Assembly (NCBI GenBank): GCA_013423325.1
Contig: BLJB01000204.1
Coordinates: 1 to 64,000, forward strand
From: Usnea hakonensis
Lineage: Eukaryota > Ascomycota > Lecanoromycetes > Lecanorales > Parmeliaceae
Reading direction: 5' to 3'
Length of the DNA stretch: 64,000 bases
How positions within the stretch are numbered: the stretch's first letter is position 1; every line of letters begins with the position of its first letter. The notes beneath the pieces are model-generated. The model made no database searches, had not been told where the DNA came from, and was given only the letters and a program-made list of their open reading frames with translations. Positions 47,386-56,832 of this stretch are shown piece by piece. A program made the position numbers and the translations under genes.

Positions 47386-47506
47386 ATTGCGACGAAAGAA
47401 TAGATTTCAGGTAATTACGCTAATAGATATTAGTCTCTACATACAAATTTAGGTGGGTAGTGCAACAAGTGTGTGTGCCAAGAAATTGCATTTTTTTTGA
47501 GCATGC
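47386..47506 (-). repeat. Right terminal inverted repeat (121 bp)
   Basis: Inverted partner of 43687-43807. It ends in GAGCATGC next to the flanking TA. Confidence 0.9.
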
Positions 47507-47688
47507 TAAAACCCTAACCCTTCGACGAACAAGCCTTGGCAAAGTCTGTGTATTAGCGGTTAAAGTTCGGGTAGATCACGTATTTAATTGAGCCTCGAAT
47601 AATACGCGTCAACGCGTCACACGCGAATTGCTTTCTTTTCCTTCACTCTTGTCTTCCGTGTAATGATCACTGAATCCTCTACTTCACC

Positions 47689-48462
47689 ATGAGTCCTACT
47701 AGCAAGGAGATCACAGAAGCCATCAAAGCCGCCCAAAAGCAAAGCCCAAATGTTGGAAGGAAGAAGCTAGTCGCTCAACTCAACGCAGACAAGGGATGGA
47801 GCCTCACAAGCAAAGATCTCAAGGAGCACCTTCCTCAAGAGTCAGAATCTGGGGAGGGCACTGCAGCGCATAAGGACAATGAAAAGCCTGAGACGAACTC
47901 CGGGCCTTCGCATGATCCCACCCCCAGAACCGACTCTCCTCAGCAGAAGTACAATTGCTTCCTGATCCGCGCCAAACCACACTCCAGTACCCCACCTCTC
48001 CAAGACATCCCAAGCCAAGTCGAGCCCTTCAACCTCAACAGCTTTGGCAACGAGATGGGCGAAATGCGCGAGCTAAAGGCGCGCCTCGGCTGGAAGAGTG
48101 CAACAGAGGTGGGGAAATTCTACGACCACAAGGGCACGGACAGCTGGTACTACTACGTCTACGGGGAGGACGGGTCTTCTCAGCCGAAAAACGACGCGGC
48201 GAGCTTGGTGTGCTACAAGAAAATGAAAGGTGATATTGCAGTCATACGCTCTGGGCCTGCCGGCACAGACACGCCCGAGTACTTCACGCAGAGGGAGTTG
48301 AGCGAGGCGGTGGAGTTCTACAAAACGCACGATCGATCAAAGATTTTCCATGAACGTGAGAAGAGCCGGATGTCGAGATCTATGGGTATGAACCTCGGAG
48401 GTGTGCCTCATTTCTATTATAATGAGACCTCGCAAGGAGGTTCATTCTCTAGAACGTCTTGA
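47689..48462 (+). CDS. Conserved fungal hypothetical protein
   Basis: Intronless 257-aa protein starting at the ATG at 47689, only 180 bp from the transposon end. Residues 1-45 form a helical module (EITEAIKAAQKQSPNVGRKK, then LTSKDLKEHL) that could be a small helix-turn-helix-like fold. An acidic/Pro linker follows, then a compact region with YNCFLIRAKP, FNLNSFGNEMGEMRELK, LGWKSATEVGKFYDHKGTD and WYYYVYG. The C-terminus is basic and Gly/Ser-rich. The pattern feels familiar from ascomycete hypothetical proteins, but no function is known to me. No signal peptide or membrane segment. It is intact despite its proximity to a RIP-mutated element. Confidence 0.72.
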   Translation: MSPTSKEITEAIKAAQKQSPNVGRKKLVAQLNADKGWSLTSKDLKEHLPQESESGEGTAAHKDNEKPETNSGPSHDPTPRTDSPQQKYNCFLIRAKPHSSTPPLQDIPSQVEPFNLNSFGNEMGEMRELKARLGWKSATEVGKFYDHKGTDSWYYYVYGEDGSSQPKNDAASLVCYKKMKGDIAVIRSGPAGTDTPEYFTQRELSEAVEFYKTHDRSKIFHEREKSRMSRSMGMNLGGVPHFYYNETSQGGSFSRTS

Positions 48463-48729
48463 GTACGGAAAACGTGGTGGCACGGATTGACGGCCTCTGC
48501 CAGCGTATTGGATTGTCATCTGTAACGTCGATGGCGTAAGAAATTTAGAATGGTTCGATTTCATTTACCGTGGTAATTGTCGAACGCTGACGGTAGTTCA
48601 TCATTCGTCAAATCAGCACCATATCATGGCCATATGGCTGGCGCTGCGGATCTTGTTGGTGTCTGACACGCTGCATTGAGCTGCATTGTTCGTAGATTTT
48701 ATGTTTGCTCATGCCACTAAAGCTTGCAA
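48463..48729. other. Intergenic
   Basis: The 3' flank of the hypothetical gene; nothing recognised. Confidence 0.5.
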
Positions 48730-49610
48730 GGTTCGCTGCAGATCCCTAGGACCAATATTGCTCAGGATCTGCTCCTTTCTTCGTTAGGGTGGCTCTTCGT
48801 CTATCATCAACGATGCTCCCTATTCTATAAAATGCTTGTCTGATTTCACCGCCAACTTTTGAAGTCTCACGTATTCCTCTGGTACATGAATCACTGCCAA
48901 ATCGTCCAGATAATTCGTACGAAGAAAGGGGTCCAATTCCATTGCTAGACCATTCAGTCTTCCCATGTGTTCTACCGCCTTTCAGTTTCACACCGTAGTG
49001 TCGATTCCAACCTCGCCCCTTACATTTCGTGTAAGCAGCAGAGGAAAAAGCAAAACGAGCTTTGCAGCTTTCCGTCGACCATCTGGCATTTCTTCTACTT
49101 CGAGGAAGTACGCTACGCTAACGCCCTTCCTTTTCTATTCCAGATCAAAGACACATCTTAGCCTCACTCCGATATCGACGATGATCCTCCAGATCTTTGG
49201 CCGTCCCCGAAGGACGCGGGTGCACAGTGGAAATCTCCTCCTTTTAATCGATCGCTATCCACACAATCAGCCTTGAGCAAGCATCTACAAATTCCAATGA
49301 CCCAGGAGGACCTTTGTTCTGATACAAACCCGTGTCCCAGTCCCACAGAAAGCCTATCAAATCTCCGAAACCGAAAACGTCACGCCAGAAGCGCTGGTCC
49401 AGTTCTACCAGCCAAGAGAGCGATGTGGAAAATCAGTGAAGAGTAAGAGCCGGTATAAGTGGCAAATAGGAGGATATACTTTACAATCTCTGCTGGATAG
49501 AAGCCCAAAGAGGAGCGCGGCGCTGAGTCGATTGTCATCCACAATGTTGAAAGCGCAACCAGCAGACTCTTTAAGAAAAGGAAGAATACCTTTCCTAGTA
49601 TCGATGCCTT
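48730..49610 (-). pseudogene. Decayed gene remnant of unknown family
   Basis: Several protein-like segments read on the minus strand but are separated by stops and frame changes: ILPFLKESAGCAFNIVDDNR (around 49530-49590), FGFGDLIGFLWDWDTGLYQN with GPPGSLEFVDACSRLIVWIA up to a TAA at 49244-49246, and LDPFLRTNYLDDLAVIHVP with QKLAVKSDKHFIE (around 48830-48960) ending at another stop. The composition and amphipathic spacing look like real former coding sequence. No family was recognised. An intron at about 49020 could link two of the segments. Could be a broken gene or multi-exon gene that I cannot assemble. Confidence 0.4.
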
Positions 49611-49823
49611 AGAGGTGACGTAGAATACATGGTGTCAGTCTAGGCACCATCAAAGGGTCAACTCACAACCACTGGGTATCTTATCTTGTCCCCGCATTCG
49701 ACCGAAGGACCTTGGACGTCATTCTTTTTCCACCTCCTCAAATTTCTCAATACTTTTCTTAGTACAAGACCAAAATTCTAGACCTCAAGTCAGGCAATGA
49801 CTTGATTGGGGCTGCTCACGGCT

Positions 49824-49961
49824 ATGTTTACCACTTTTATCGGCGCCAAGCGCCTGTGTGAGATGCTCAGCGACCCCACCAAAATGGTCGTCTGCCCCGG
49901 CGTCTACGATGGCCTGACCATACGTTTGGCTCTGGCAGCAGGAGCTGAATGCTCATACATG
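49824..49961 (+). pseudogene. N-terminal fragment of isocitrate lyase/PEP mutase family gene
   Basis: Encodes AKRLCEMLSDPTKMVVCPGVYDG and TIRLALAAGAECSYM, which match the N-terminus of the phosphoenolpyruvate mutase/isocitrate lyase superfamily (barrel enzymes cutting or forming C-C or C-P bonds). A full gene would run for about 250 further codons, but no continuation is found in the next 600 bp. A GT follows directly after the last Met codon and a CTTGCTTTCAG acceptor-like site occurs at 50065-50075, but the sequence beyond it does not resume the family pattern. Best read as a truncated remnant. Confidence 0.65.
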
Positions 49962-50651
49962 GTCTACCACTCTTCTCCCCTCCTCATACACTCCCCTACG
50001 CTTCATCCAAAAGGCAAGCAAATAGACATGTAGGGAAGCGTAAAGCATGAGTTATATCATTGTCTTGCTTTCAGGTAGCCTCGTACTTGACTGGATCGAC
50101 GGTTCATGGATCATGGATGAGACCTTGGCCGTCGAGGGCTATTGAACGCAGCAATTCAATACCAATGACAGTCCAGCTCTTGGTTCATTGCTAGGAGGAT
50201 CTGAAGCTTCGGCAACTATAAGGGATCAAGAAATATTTCTGGCAATGTAAGTATAGCTATCGAAATTATCAAGGAAGTCATCTTTATCCCGGCTATAGTC
50301 AGCACTTGGTTTCCCTCAGTATCTATCACCCAACAGGCTTCGGGGAAAACGCCAAAGAGGGATCGGTTTACGATTGAGCCCGTTAGTGCGAGCCTCTAGT
50401 ACGTTAGTATCACAACATGATTGGTGCGTGGATGTCCCCTCGGCAGCCCGTAATCCATATAACAAAGCTAGCTTCTCCGGCTCTAGCGTATCAGAATCTT
50501 GCTTATAATCCACCTTCCGAAGGTAGTTAGCTACGATAAGGTTAACGGACTATTTAGCCCCTCTCATCATGCCTTTCTATCTGACCCCTCCCTCGAAAAA
50601 TAACAAGCTTCTATCTTATTGCATAACTCGCGCCATAAGTCTTGGACGACT
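49962..50651. other. Intergenic/decayed
   Basis: No gene assigned. A 65-codon minus-strand frame (50316-50513) has protein-like composition but no recognisable family. Confidence 0.45.
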
Positions 50652-52778
50652 ATGGAGAAAACCGGACTGCCAAGCTCGCCGGACGAGCAACAGATTGTAC
50701 AAAGTACTTATATCAAACCTCAAGCCCGCCTACTCCATGATCCCGATATCACATTCGAGGAGTACCGCTACTACGCGAAGCGCACCAGAGAAGAGCAAGA
50801 CCATCTCGAACCCCCAAAGTTGCGATGGCGAGAAATCATCAACCGCGCCACTCACAAGGATGACGGCGCACCCCAAGTCGATGCGGTCCCGGATGAGACC
50901 ATTCACTATGTGCCGGAAATCGACTTTGGAAGCAAAGAGAGCCGCCTACACATTTCTGATGAAGAATGGTCCAATGCCAGTCGCGCAATGCGCACAGCGT
51001 CTTGTAAGTTAGCATTCCATTATATAATATTTCAACGTGATTTGATGTCGATTTCTGCGATATGTTTCCAGAGCTTGTACTGCAGAGACATGCCTCGGAA
51101 CTCACCCACCTGTTTTCAAAACGATAGCACTGACTCCGAAACCATGAAGCGGGCGCCGCATTCTACCTCATCACGACCGACATTCTCGGTCCTTACGGCG
51201 TAGGATTCGCCATTGGCACACTTGGCTGGGGTCCAGGAGTAATTCTATACACCGTCTTCGGCTTCATGGCTGGCTACTCGGGCTATCTAATCCGGCACGT
51301 TTACCTCGGCCTCGACAGCTTCGAGTTCCCCTGCCGTAATTACGGCGATCTTGCCTTTCGTACCTGGGGCAAGACTGCCCGCTACGTGACCAACGTGATG
51401 CAAGCTTTAGGTCTACTCCTAATCCTCGGCCAAGTAACCATCCAGTACGGCCAGAACATCAGTCAAGCCTCCCAATTTCGCCTCTGCTACATTGTCTGTC
51501 CGCTGTTGTTCGTCATTGCTGGGTTCTTCATGACTCAGATCCGTACTCTCAAAAACTACGGCCTTGTAGCCAACTTTTCCGTCTGGCTGACCATATTGAC
51601 GATTTTTATAACCATGGGTGTCATGGCCCATAGTCCTCCAAACTTCTCAATTAGTGTCCTTGGTTCAGCAGGCGCGACGGTTGACCCAGACACAGTGACA
51701 CAAGACGCGCAGGGCAACTACCCGCCTATAATCCACTATGGTGGTCTCCCTGCCCCCAATCTCGTGGGGTCCATTAACGGCTTGCTGTCCGGCGTGCTTG
51801 CCTACGCTGGAGCACAACTCTTCGTGGAATTCTTAGCAGAGATGAGACGGCCGAAGGACTTTCTCAAAGCCATGTGGGGAGCGCAATTCTTCATTTATGC
51901 CGTATATCTGATTTATGGATGCTACGTCTACCATTTCCAGGGTCAATATTCTTACTCGTAAGTCAAGATCATCCAGCAACACCACTTCGCATATTATCGT
52001 CTGTCGGCGTGACCCCTCACAAGTCCGCCAAAGCTGTTCTCCCTACTGCCAAAGCAGATATATATATATTGACATTCTTTCACCGCTTAGAATAAGCTAT
52101 CAAGGCATCTCAATCTACGGCTGGCAAACAGCCTGCAACATGATATCCCTCATCGCCGCCTTGATCGCCGCCGGCCTATACGGCAACATCGGCATCAAAG
52201 TCTTCTACAACAACATCCTCATGGACATATTCAACGCCCCCCCCCTCATCAACCGCCGGGGCAAAATATTCTACGCCGCCATCGTGCCCATCTGGTGGAT
52301 CATCGCCTTTGTCATCGCAGCGGCGATCCCCGACTATTTCGGCTTCGTGAGTATCATATCCGCTTCCTTCCTGCTGAACCTGACGTACACGCTTCCGCCG
52401 CTCTTTGCCGTGGGGTACGACATGAAGGTGAACGCGATGCGAGAAAGTGAAGGCGAGGGATTCGATCCGGGTACTGGGACAGTGATAAGACACGGGACGA
52501 CGAGACAGCGCTTGATGCGTGGGTTCGTGAGTGGGGGGCCCGTCCAGGTCGCCAGGAATGTGTGGCATACGATATACTTCCTTGCCTCGCTCTCCATGTG
52601 CGGATTGGGTATGTATGCCGCTATCGAAGGGTGAGTGACTCGGAAAAATTTGCTGAAAATAGTAAATTGAGCTTCGCTGACTGATTTTGCCTTGCATAAT
52701 AATAGGATGGTCGAAGTATTCAAGAACCCACAGGTCAACTCATTCTCATGCGTGTCGCCTCTCAATCTGAACGCTTGA
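50652..52778 (+). CDS. AAAP-family amino acid permease
   Basis: Transmembrane amino-acid/auxin permease family transporter, 590 aa, plasma membrane or vacuole. Four exons with consistent phases: 50652-51003, 51150-51957, 52091-52630 and 52706-52778. A long hydrophilic N-terminal tail of about 115 residues precedes the first helix (FYLITTDILGPYGVGFAIGT), then about ten further hydrophobic segments follow, including ALGLLLILGQVTIQYGQNIS, LLFVIAGFFMTQI, ANFSVWLTILTIFITMGVMA, MISLIAALIAAGLYGNIGI and IVPIWWIIAFVIAAAIP. It resembles fungal neutral amino-acid permeases of the Mtr type. The tail would be the site of trafficking control. All splice sites are GT-AG. The final exon is tiny (24 codons). 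Confidence 0.9.
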
Positions 52779-53850
52779 TCATCATCTCAAGGTTGATGCT
52801 AGGGATAGCTTGTCAAGGATGCCTTGGCAGTTCATCTATATTTATATTCAGTCTATATATACTTGTAGGAGAAGATCTGATCTAGGTCGTCATTTGTTGA
52901 ATTTGCAGAAGAGATTGGCGATTTGAGCCTTGCGATTAGGTGTTATTATATCTATCAGTCTATGTACCCTCTTTCCACTCATCCTTATGCAACGTGCTCG
53001 TCACTTCACCCAATACCAATTCATTTACAGCCGTCATAAGCATCGGCGCCTAAAATTCTGAGCGAAATAAGCCATAATAAGCCACATCTTCACAACGAGA
53101 AAGAGAGCGTAGTAGAGAGGTGGTCGCGTCTGATTGCTACCTAGATTTCTTGAGGAGCGTAAAACTTTGACTCTTGCCGTTGTCTCTTGTTTCATTTTGT
53201 TTAAATTTTACAGGGGCCATTGAATATGTACGGATCAGCTTACTCGAGATTCAAGCACTAGGATTAAAGTCGTGAATGTATCGTAGTCCAGCATTGGGGC
53301 CAGTCGATGTTTGGCGGCGATGCTATGCCCAAAGGGCTTTGACGGCAGCTGCAGCAGTTTCCCGTAGGCTGTCCTCAATTGCAACTGGTTTCGACTTCTC
53401 TTGGTGAGGATCATCCAGTCCCATATAATAAGTCAAGTAAGAGACAGGTATGACTCACTCACGTCGGATGTTCGACTTGTAATCCGTCACCCTTTTTGTC
53501 CAATGCTACTACGTCCTCCCAACCCTTCCAAAGCTATCTCGATGAGGTCAAGAGCATTCATTCGCTGGCTTGGGACTCTCTCCTCAAGCCGCGAAGCTCT
53601 CAAGGCGATTCCGCGCTCGTAATGTTTTCATGCCGCTGGTCTGCCAAACTGGCCTCAGTCCCTCTTCGTCACCCCGTCCCCCTGCAATACATCCCTCGCC
53701 CCTGTTTCACACATCGCTGCCTTCTCAATCTTCAACTCCGACGATCACACAACATCCTTATCCCGCTAGATCAACGCTGTAGCATCTAAATTCCGGCTGC
53801 CTTTCCGCCATGTAATTTCCCCGCTTTTGACAGCGTACGTATGGATATTT
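52779..53850. other. Intergenic
   Basis: No gene recognised in about 1.1 kb. Confidence 0.5.
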
Positions 53851-54300
53851 TCATCGGGTGTGACGTCGAGGGTTGGCATTCGCGGATTGGGGAAGGAAGA
53901 AGTCGGTGGTTGCGAAAGTGAAGAGGGGAGGGTAGGTTAGGGTGTGGAGGCCTGTGAGGGTGGTTGTTATCAAATGCGTCGCGGACGCTAAGTCATCTTT
54001 CAGTGCGTCAAGGTATTCCAGTGGAGTAATTGTTTGTGGAGGTAGAGGTAGGGTGGGGATCTTCTGATGTGTGTCATTGAACTGTATAGCTAATGACAGG
54101 GTCGAAGCGGTATTCAGCAAGCCATATTTGTCCCAGCTTTTCAGAATGTTGCACGCTGTCTTCGACTTTAGTTCAGGAAATCACGCTTCCATAGGTAAGG
54201 TAATCACCTGGGGCGAGGGCTTCCCAATTTCGTAGCTCTATTGTTTGGGGAAATTGTAGGAGTCCAGAGGGACTTTTCCGATGATATACCCGTTATGAAC
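53851..54300 (-). other. Possible gene remnant, minus strand
   Basis: An 89-codon minus-strand frame (53851-54120) contains PLPPQTITPLEYLDALKDDL and SATHLITTTLTGLHTL, which look like amphipathic protein. Upstream on the same strand another frame reads IELRNWEALAP before a GTGATT donor-like site. I cannot decide which frame is coding nor name a family, so this is flagged only as possible former coding sequence. Confidence 0.25.
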
Positions 54301-54854
54301 ATTTAGGATGTGAGAAATACAGTCAACATGTTAGATAGCTGTTCGGTTTATATTGGCTTTTGACTGACCTGTTGCTACAATGAATAGAGACGGCAGATGT
54401 GGTATTTTTTCAAATTTGCGCTGAAGCTTTAGCAGGGCTAGGGCTAGGAGTAGGGCTTAGGGTTAGATCCTTATACTTCCTGTGTTTGAACTTGAGTCTA
54501 TGTTGATGGTACTCCCTGAATGCACTTATACATTATTATCATTATTATTATTATCATTATTATCATTATCATTATTATTATCATTATCATCATCATCATC
54601 ATTAGCACTTATACAGCGAGATGAAGTCTAAGCCGGTGATTTTAACCCCTAAGAAAGAAACTGCAAATATCTTCCTTTTCTTCACGGGATCACTCGTTGA
54701 TTTTTTGGGAGTCTGTTTACTCAACAGGTCCGAATACTCTGGTGGACAAGCCAGAATCCGATTTGAGACAATGACCAATTACAGTGTGTTGCCAAACGAA
54801 GAACACGCGACTTATCACAAGTTCTGTCATCATACTCGCGCCCACAATAAGCTC
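54301..54854. other. Intergenic with microsatellite
   Basis: Contains a GGGCTAGGGCTA array near 54434 and the ATT/ATC microsatellite. Otherwise nothing recognised. Confidence 0.5.
54531..54603 (+). repeat. ATT/ATC trinucleotide microsatellite flanked by an 11-bp direct repeat
   Basis: About 24 triplets alternating ATT and ATC, ending in pure ATC. The 11-mer GCACTTATACA occurs at both edges (54522-54532 and 54605-54615). Confidence 0.9.
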
Positions 54855-56511
54855 CTAGACTCTGCAGCTGCTTAGTCGCTTCAGTACACCAGTGAAGAAG
54901 GATCTTGACAGTCTCTCGCCGGCGTCATCGTTGTCTCCAGAGACAGGAGCTAAAGCACCACTCAAGCAAAGGTGCACGGCGTCTCAATAAGACGACCCCA
55001 TCTGAGCTCCAAGTGCCGGCAATGATCGCAGCATACATGCGCGAATGTCCGCAGCAGTCATTTGGGCCAAAGGAACCCCACTCTCCTCAGGGCATTCTTT
55101 GCTCATTGGTGACCATAGTGCCACTTCGAAGAGCACGACACCAAGGCTGTAAATATCGCGAACATAGTTGAAACCTTGTATAAAAGCGTCAGGATGATAG
55201 TATACGTCAAGCTCCGGGCTTTCACCAAGCTGGTTCCCCAATGATGCCTGACCTTCGGGCCGCGAGTACTCAAAGCCCGTGATCTGGGGCGATCGAATAC
55301 ACACGTCGTCTGATCCTTTGGCGAAGAAAAGGATGTTGTCGCTGCGAAAGCCTTTGTGTATCCATTTGGAGGCGTGGAATAAGGAGAGCGCCGAAGCTAG
55401 AGCATATGCTAGATCAAACCGATCGTTGAGAAGCGGCATCGTACTCTCGTCGACCGAGATCAGCTCCAGTAAGGTCTTGGGTCTCTCACTTTCACTAAAG
55501 GACTCAGACGGCCAAGTATATACAAATCCGTGCGTGTGATTTCTTCCACTTGGCTCTCCGGCAGATTGACTGCTTTGTAAAAAACCAGCGCATGGTGGAA
55601 TTCGAAACTCGGAGGTTTTCGGTGTTGCTAGTATGGCCGCTAGCGCTTGAAGTCGCAGTAAAACTAATTCAACATCCTTAGGACTGAGTTGATTGGGGAT
55701 TCGCTTCCACTCGACCCACGCCTTTTGTGGCAACTGGCCGGACATTTCTAAGTGCCCGAAAGAACGAGTCTCGTAGGACTTACTTGACTCAAGTTTGACT
55801 TGTTGGCCAAGAAAAAGGGCTTTGACCTCTTTCGCGGTCTGCTCAAGAGGTGCGTCCTGCAATTGTTTCACGCGAGCAGAAAGAGCTAGCAGAGGATCGA
55901 AAAGCAGGTCTTTTTGTTGAAGGGCGACTAGCGATAGAGCGTCTTTCAAGTTGTGGCAACAGGTATGTCGAGAGCGCGTTTGCAAGAGACGCGGTACTGT
56001 CAACATGAACCAAATTGTAAAGCTCGGAATTCAAGCTCTGCATCCGATTCACAAGCTCACTAAAGTCATCTTTATCCTTCAGCCCCCATTTCAAGCGGTT
56101 CTTTTGATGTTTTGAATCGCGGGCGATTTTGATGTCATTCACAAGGACACTATTCACGCCCAACGAACCCTCAGAGTTGGAACCTGCTCCCGGTAGTGAT
56201 CCCATATCGTATCGACCTACGTATTTTTCTGCCGCCTCGTGTGTGGCTCTCAATTCTGCGAGAATACCGGCAATCAGCATGCGTGTAGACCTTGACTCTC
56301 TAAGCAATGGAGACTCTTTCTCATCAGATGCTCTGAACTCATCACCCCACACGATTGTCTTGTGTCGTTCAATATTGTAGCGGAGAGCCAAATGCCTTGA
56401 GCCGTTGTCCTTAGAGATGATCAGTTCGAAGAGATTGTATGTGTCGACCACTCCTTTAAAGGCGAGCACTATCCCTGCGATACCTACAGCTAGGGACACT
56501 GGTTCAACCAT
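54855..56511 (-). pseudogene. HeLo domain-pseudokinase protein, interrupted
   Basis: N-terminal HeLo domain (start MVEPVSLAVGIAGIVLAFKG, through about residue 180), the membrane-targeting helical cell-death fold of HET-S/LopB-type fungal proteins. It is followed by a kinase-like domain of the fungal type often fused to HeLo. The kinase part is catalytically dead: the catalytic loop reads WIHKGFRSDNIL (Gly where HRD has Asp, 55331-55370) and the DFG position reads TGFEYS (about 55270-55285); the alpha-F Asp remains (RDIYSLGVVLFEV). Two lesions: the frame shifts at an A run (55944-55946, minus strand) between the two halves, and an in-frame TGA at 54984-54986 cuts off about 42 C-terminal codons that still look conserved up to a TAG at 54855-54857. 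A 55-nt intron (55997-55943) could bypass the first lesion, but it would remove HeLo-like sequence and has poor signals. Divergently paired with the kinase-ankyrin gene. Confidence 0.8.
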
Positions 56512-56832
56512 GGTGTCTCACTGAAAGATGTTCAACTTCGAAGATCCGCTTGCAACGAATATGAAGGCTACACGAAAAATACTGGGCACCTGGGAAGCAG
56601 CCGCCTTTCTGTACCATTTACACGTGCTAAGTGTTAGTAGCCTTAGTCTAGTCTTTTCGTAAGAAGACAGCCGACTGTCAGCGACCCTGCATTATTAGTT
56701 TGGTCGAATGCGGGAAAGGCGCACTCAGCTGATGTGGGGGCGCATCCACAGAACTTTCTCGCCAACAGATTACTATCCTCAAAACGAGGCATCGGGCTTT
56801 CTTGGCGATACGCGGGGCAGCTTCATTGCAGG
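56512..56832. promoter_or_regulatory. Shared divergent promoter region
   Basis: Only 321 bp separate the start codons of the HeLo-pseudokinase (minus) and kinase-ankyrin (plus) genes, so the two probably share upstream control. No specific site was identified. Confidence 0.5.

Larger units (their letters stand above)
43687..47506. mobile_element. RIP-degraded Tc1/mariner-type DNA transposon with long TIRs
   Basis: A 3820-bp element flanked by TA on both sides (43685-43686 and 47507-47508), the target-site duplication of Tc1/mariner elements. Terminal inverted repeats of about 121 bp begin GCATGCTCAAAAAAAATGC; the outer 70 bp differ by only one or two transitions, the inner parts by more. Between them the DNA is AT-rich, nearly devoid of CA and TG dinucleotides, and without open frames, the expected product of saturating RIP. 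A fossil DDE-type transposase is still readable (44460-44730). At 3.8 kb it is about twice the usual size for this superfamily, so the right half may hold a second gene or a nested insert. A GAG/GGA-rich stretch lies near 45675. Confidence 0.9.

Noticed and set aside
47500..47525. Telomere-like CCCTAA next to the transposon end
   Set aside because: Only two units, not a tandem array, and ordinary genes follow; not a telomere.
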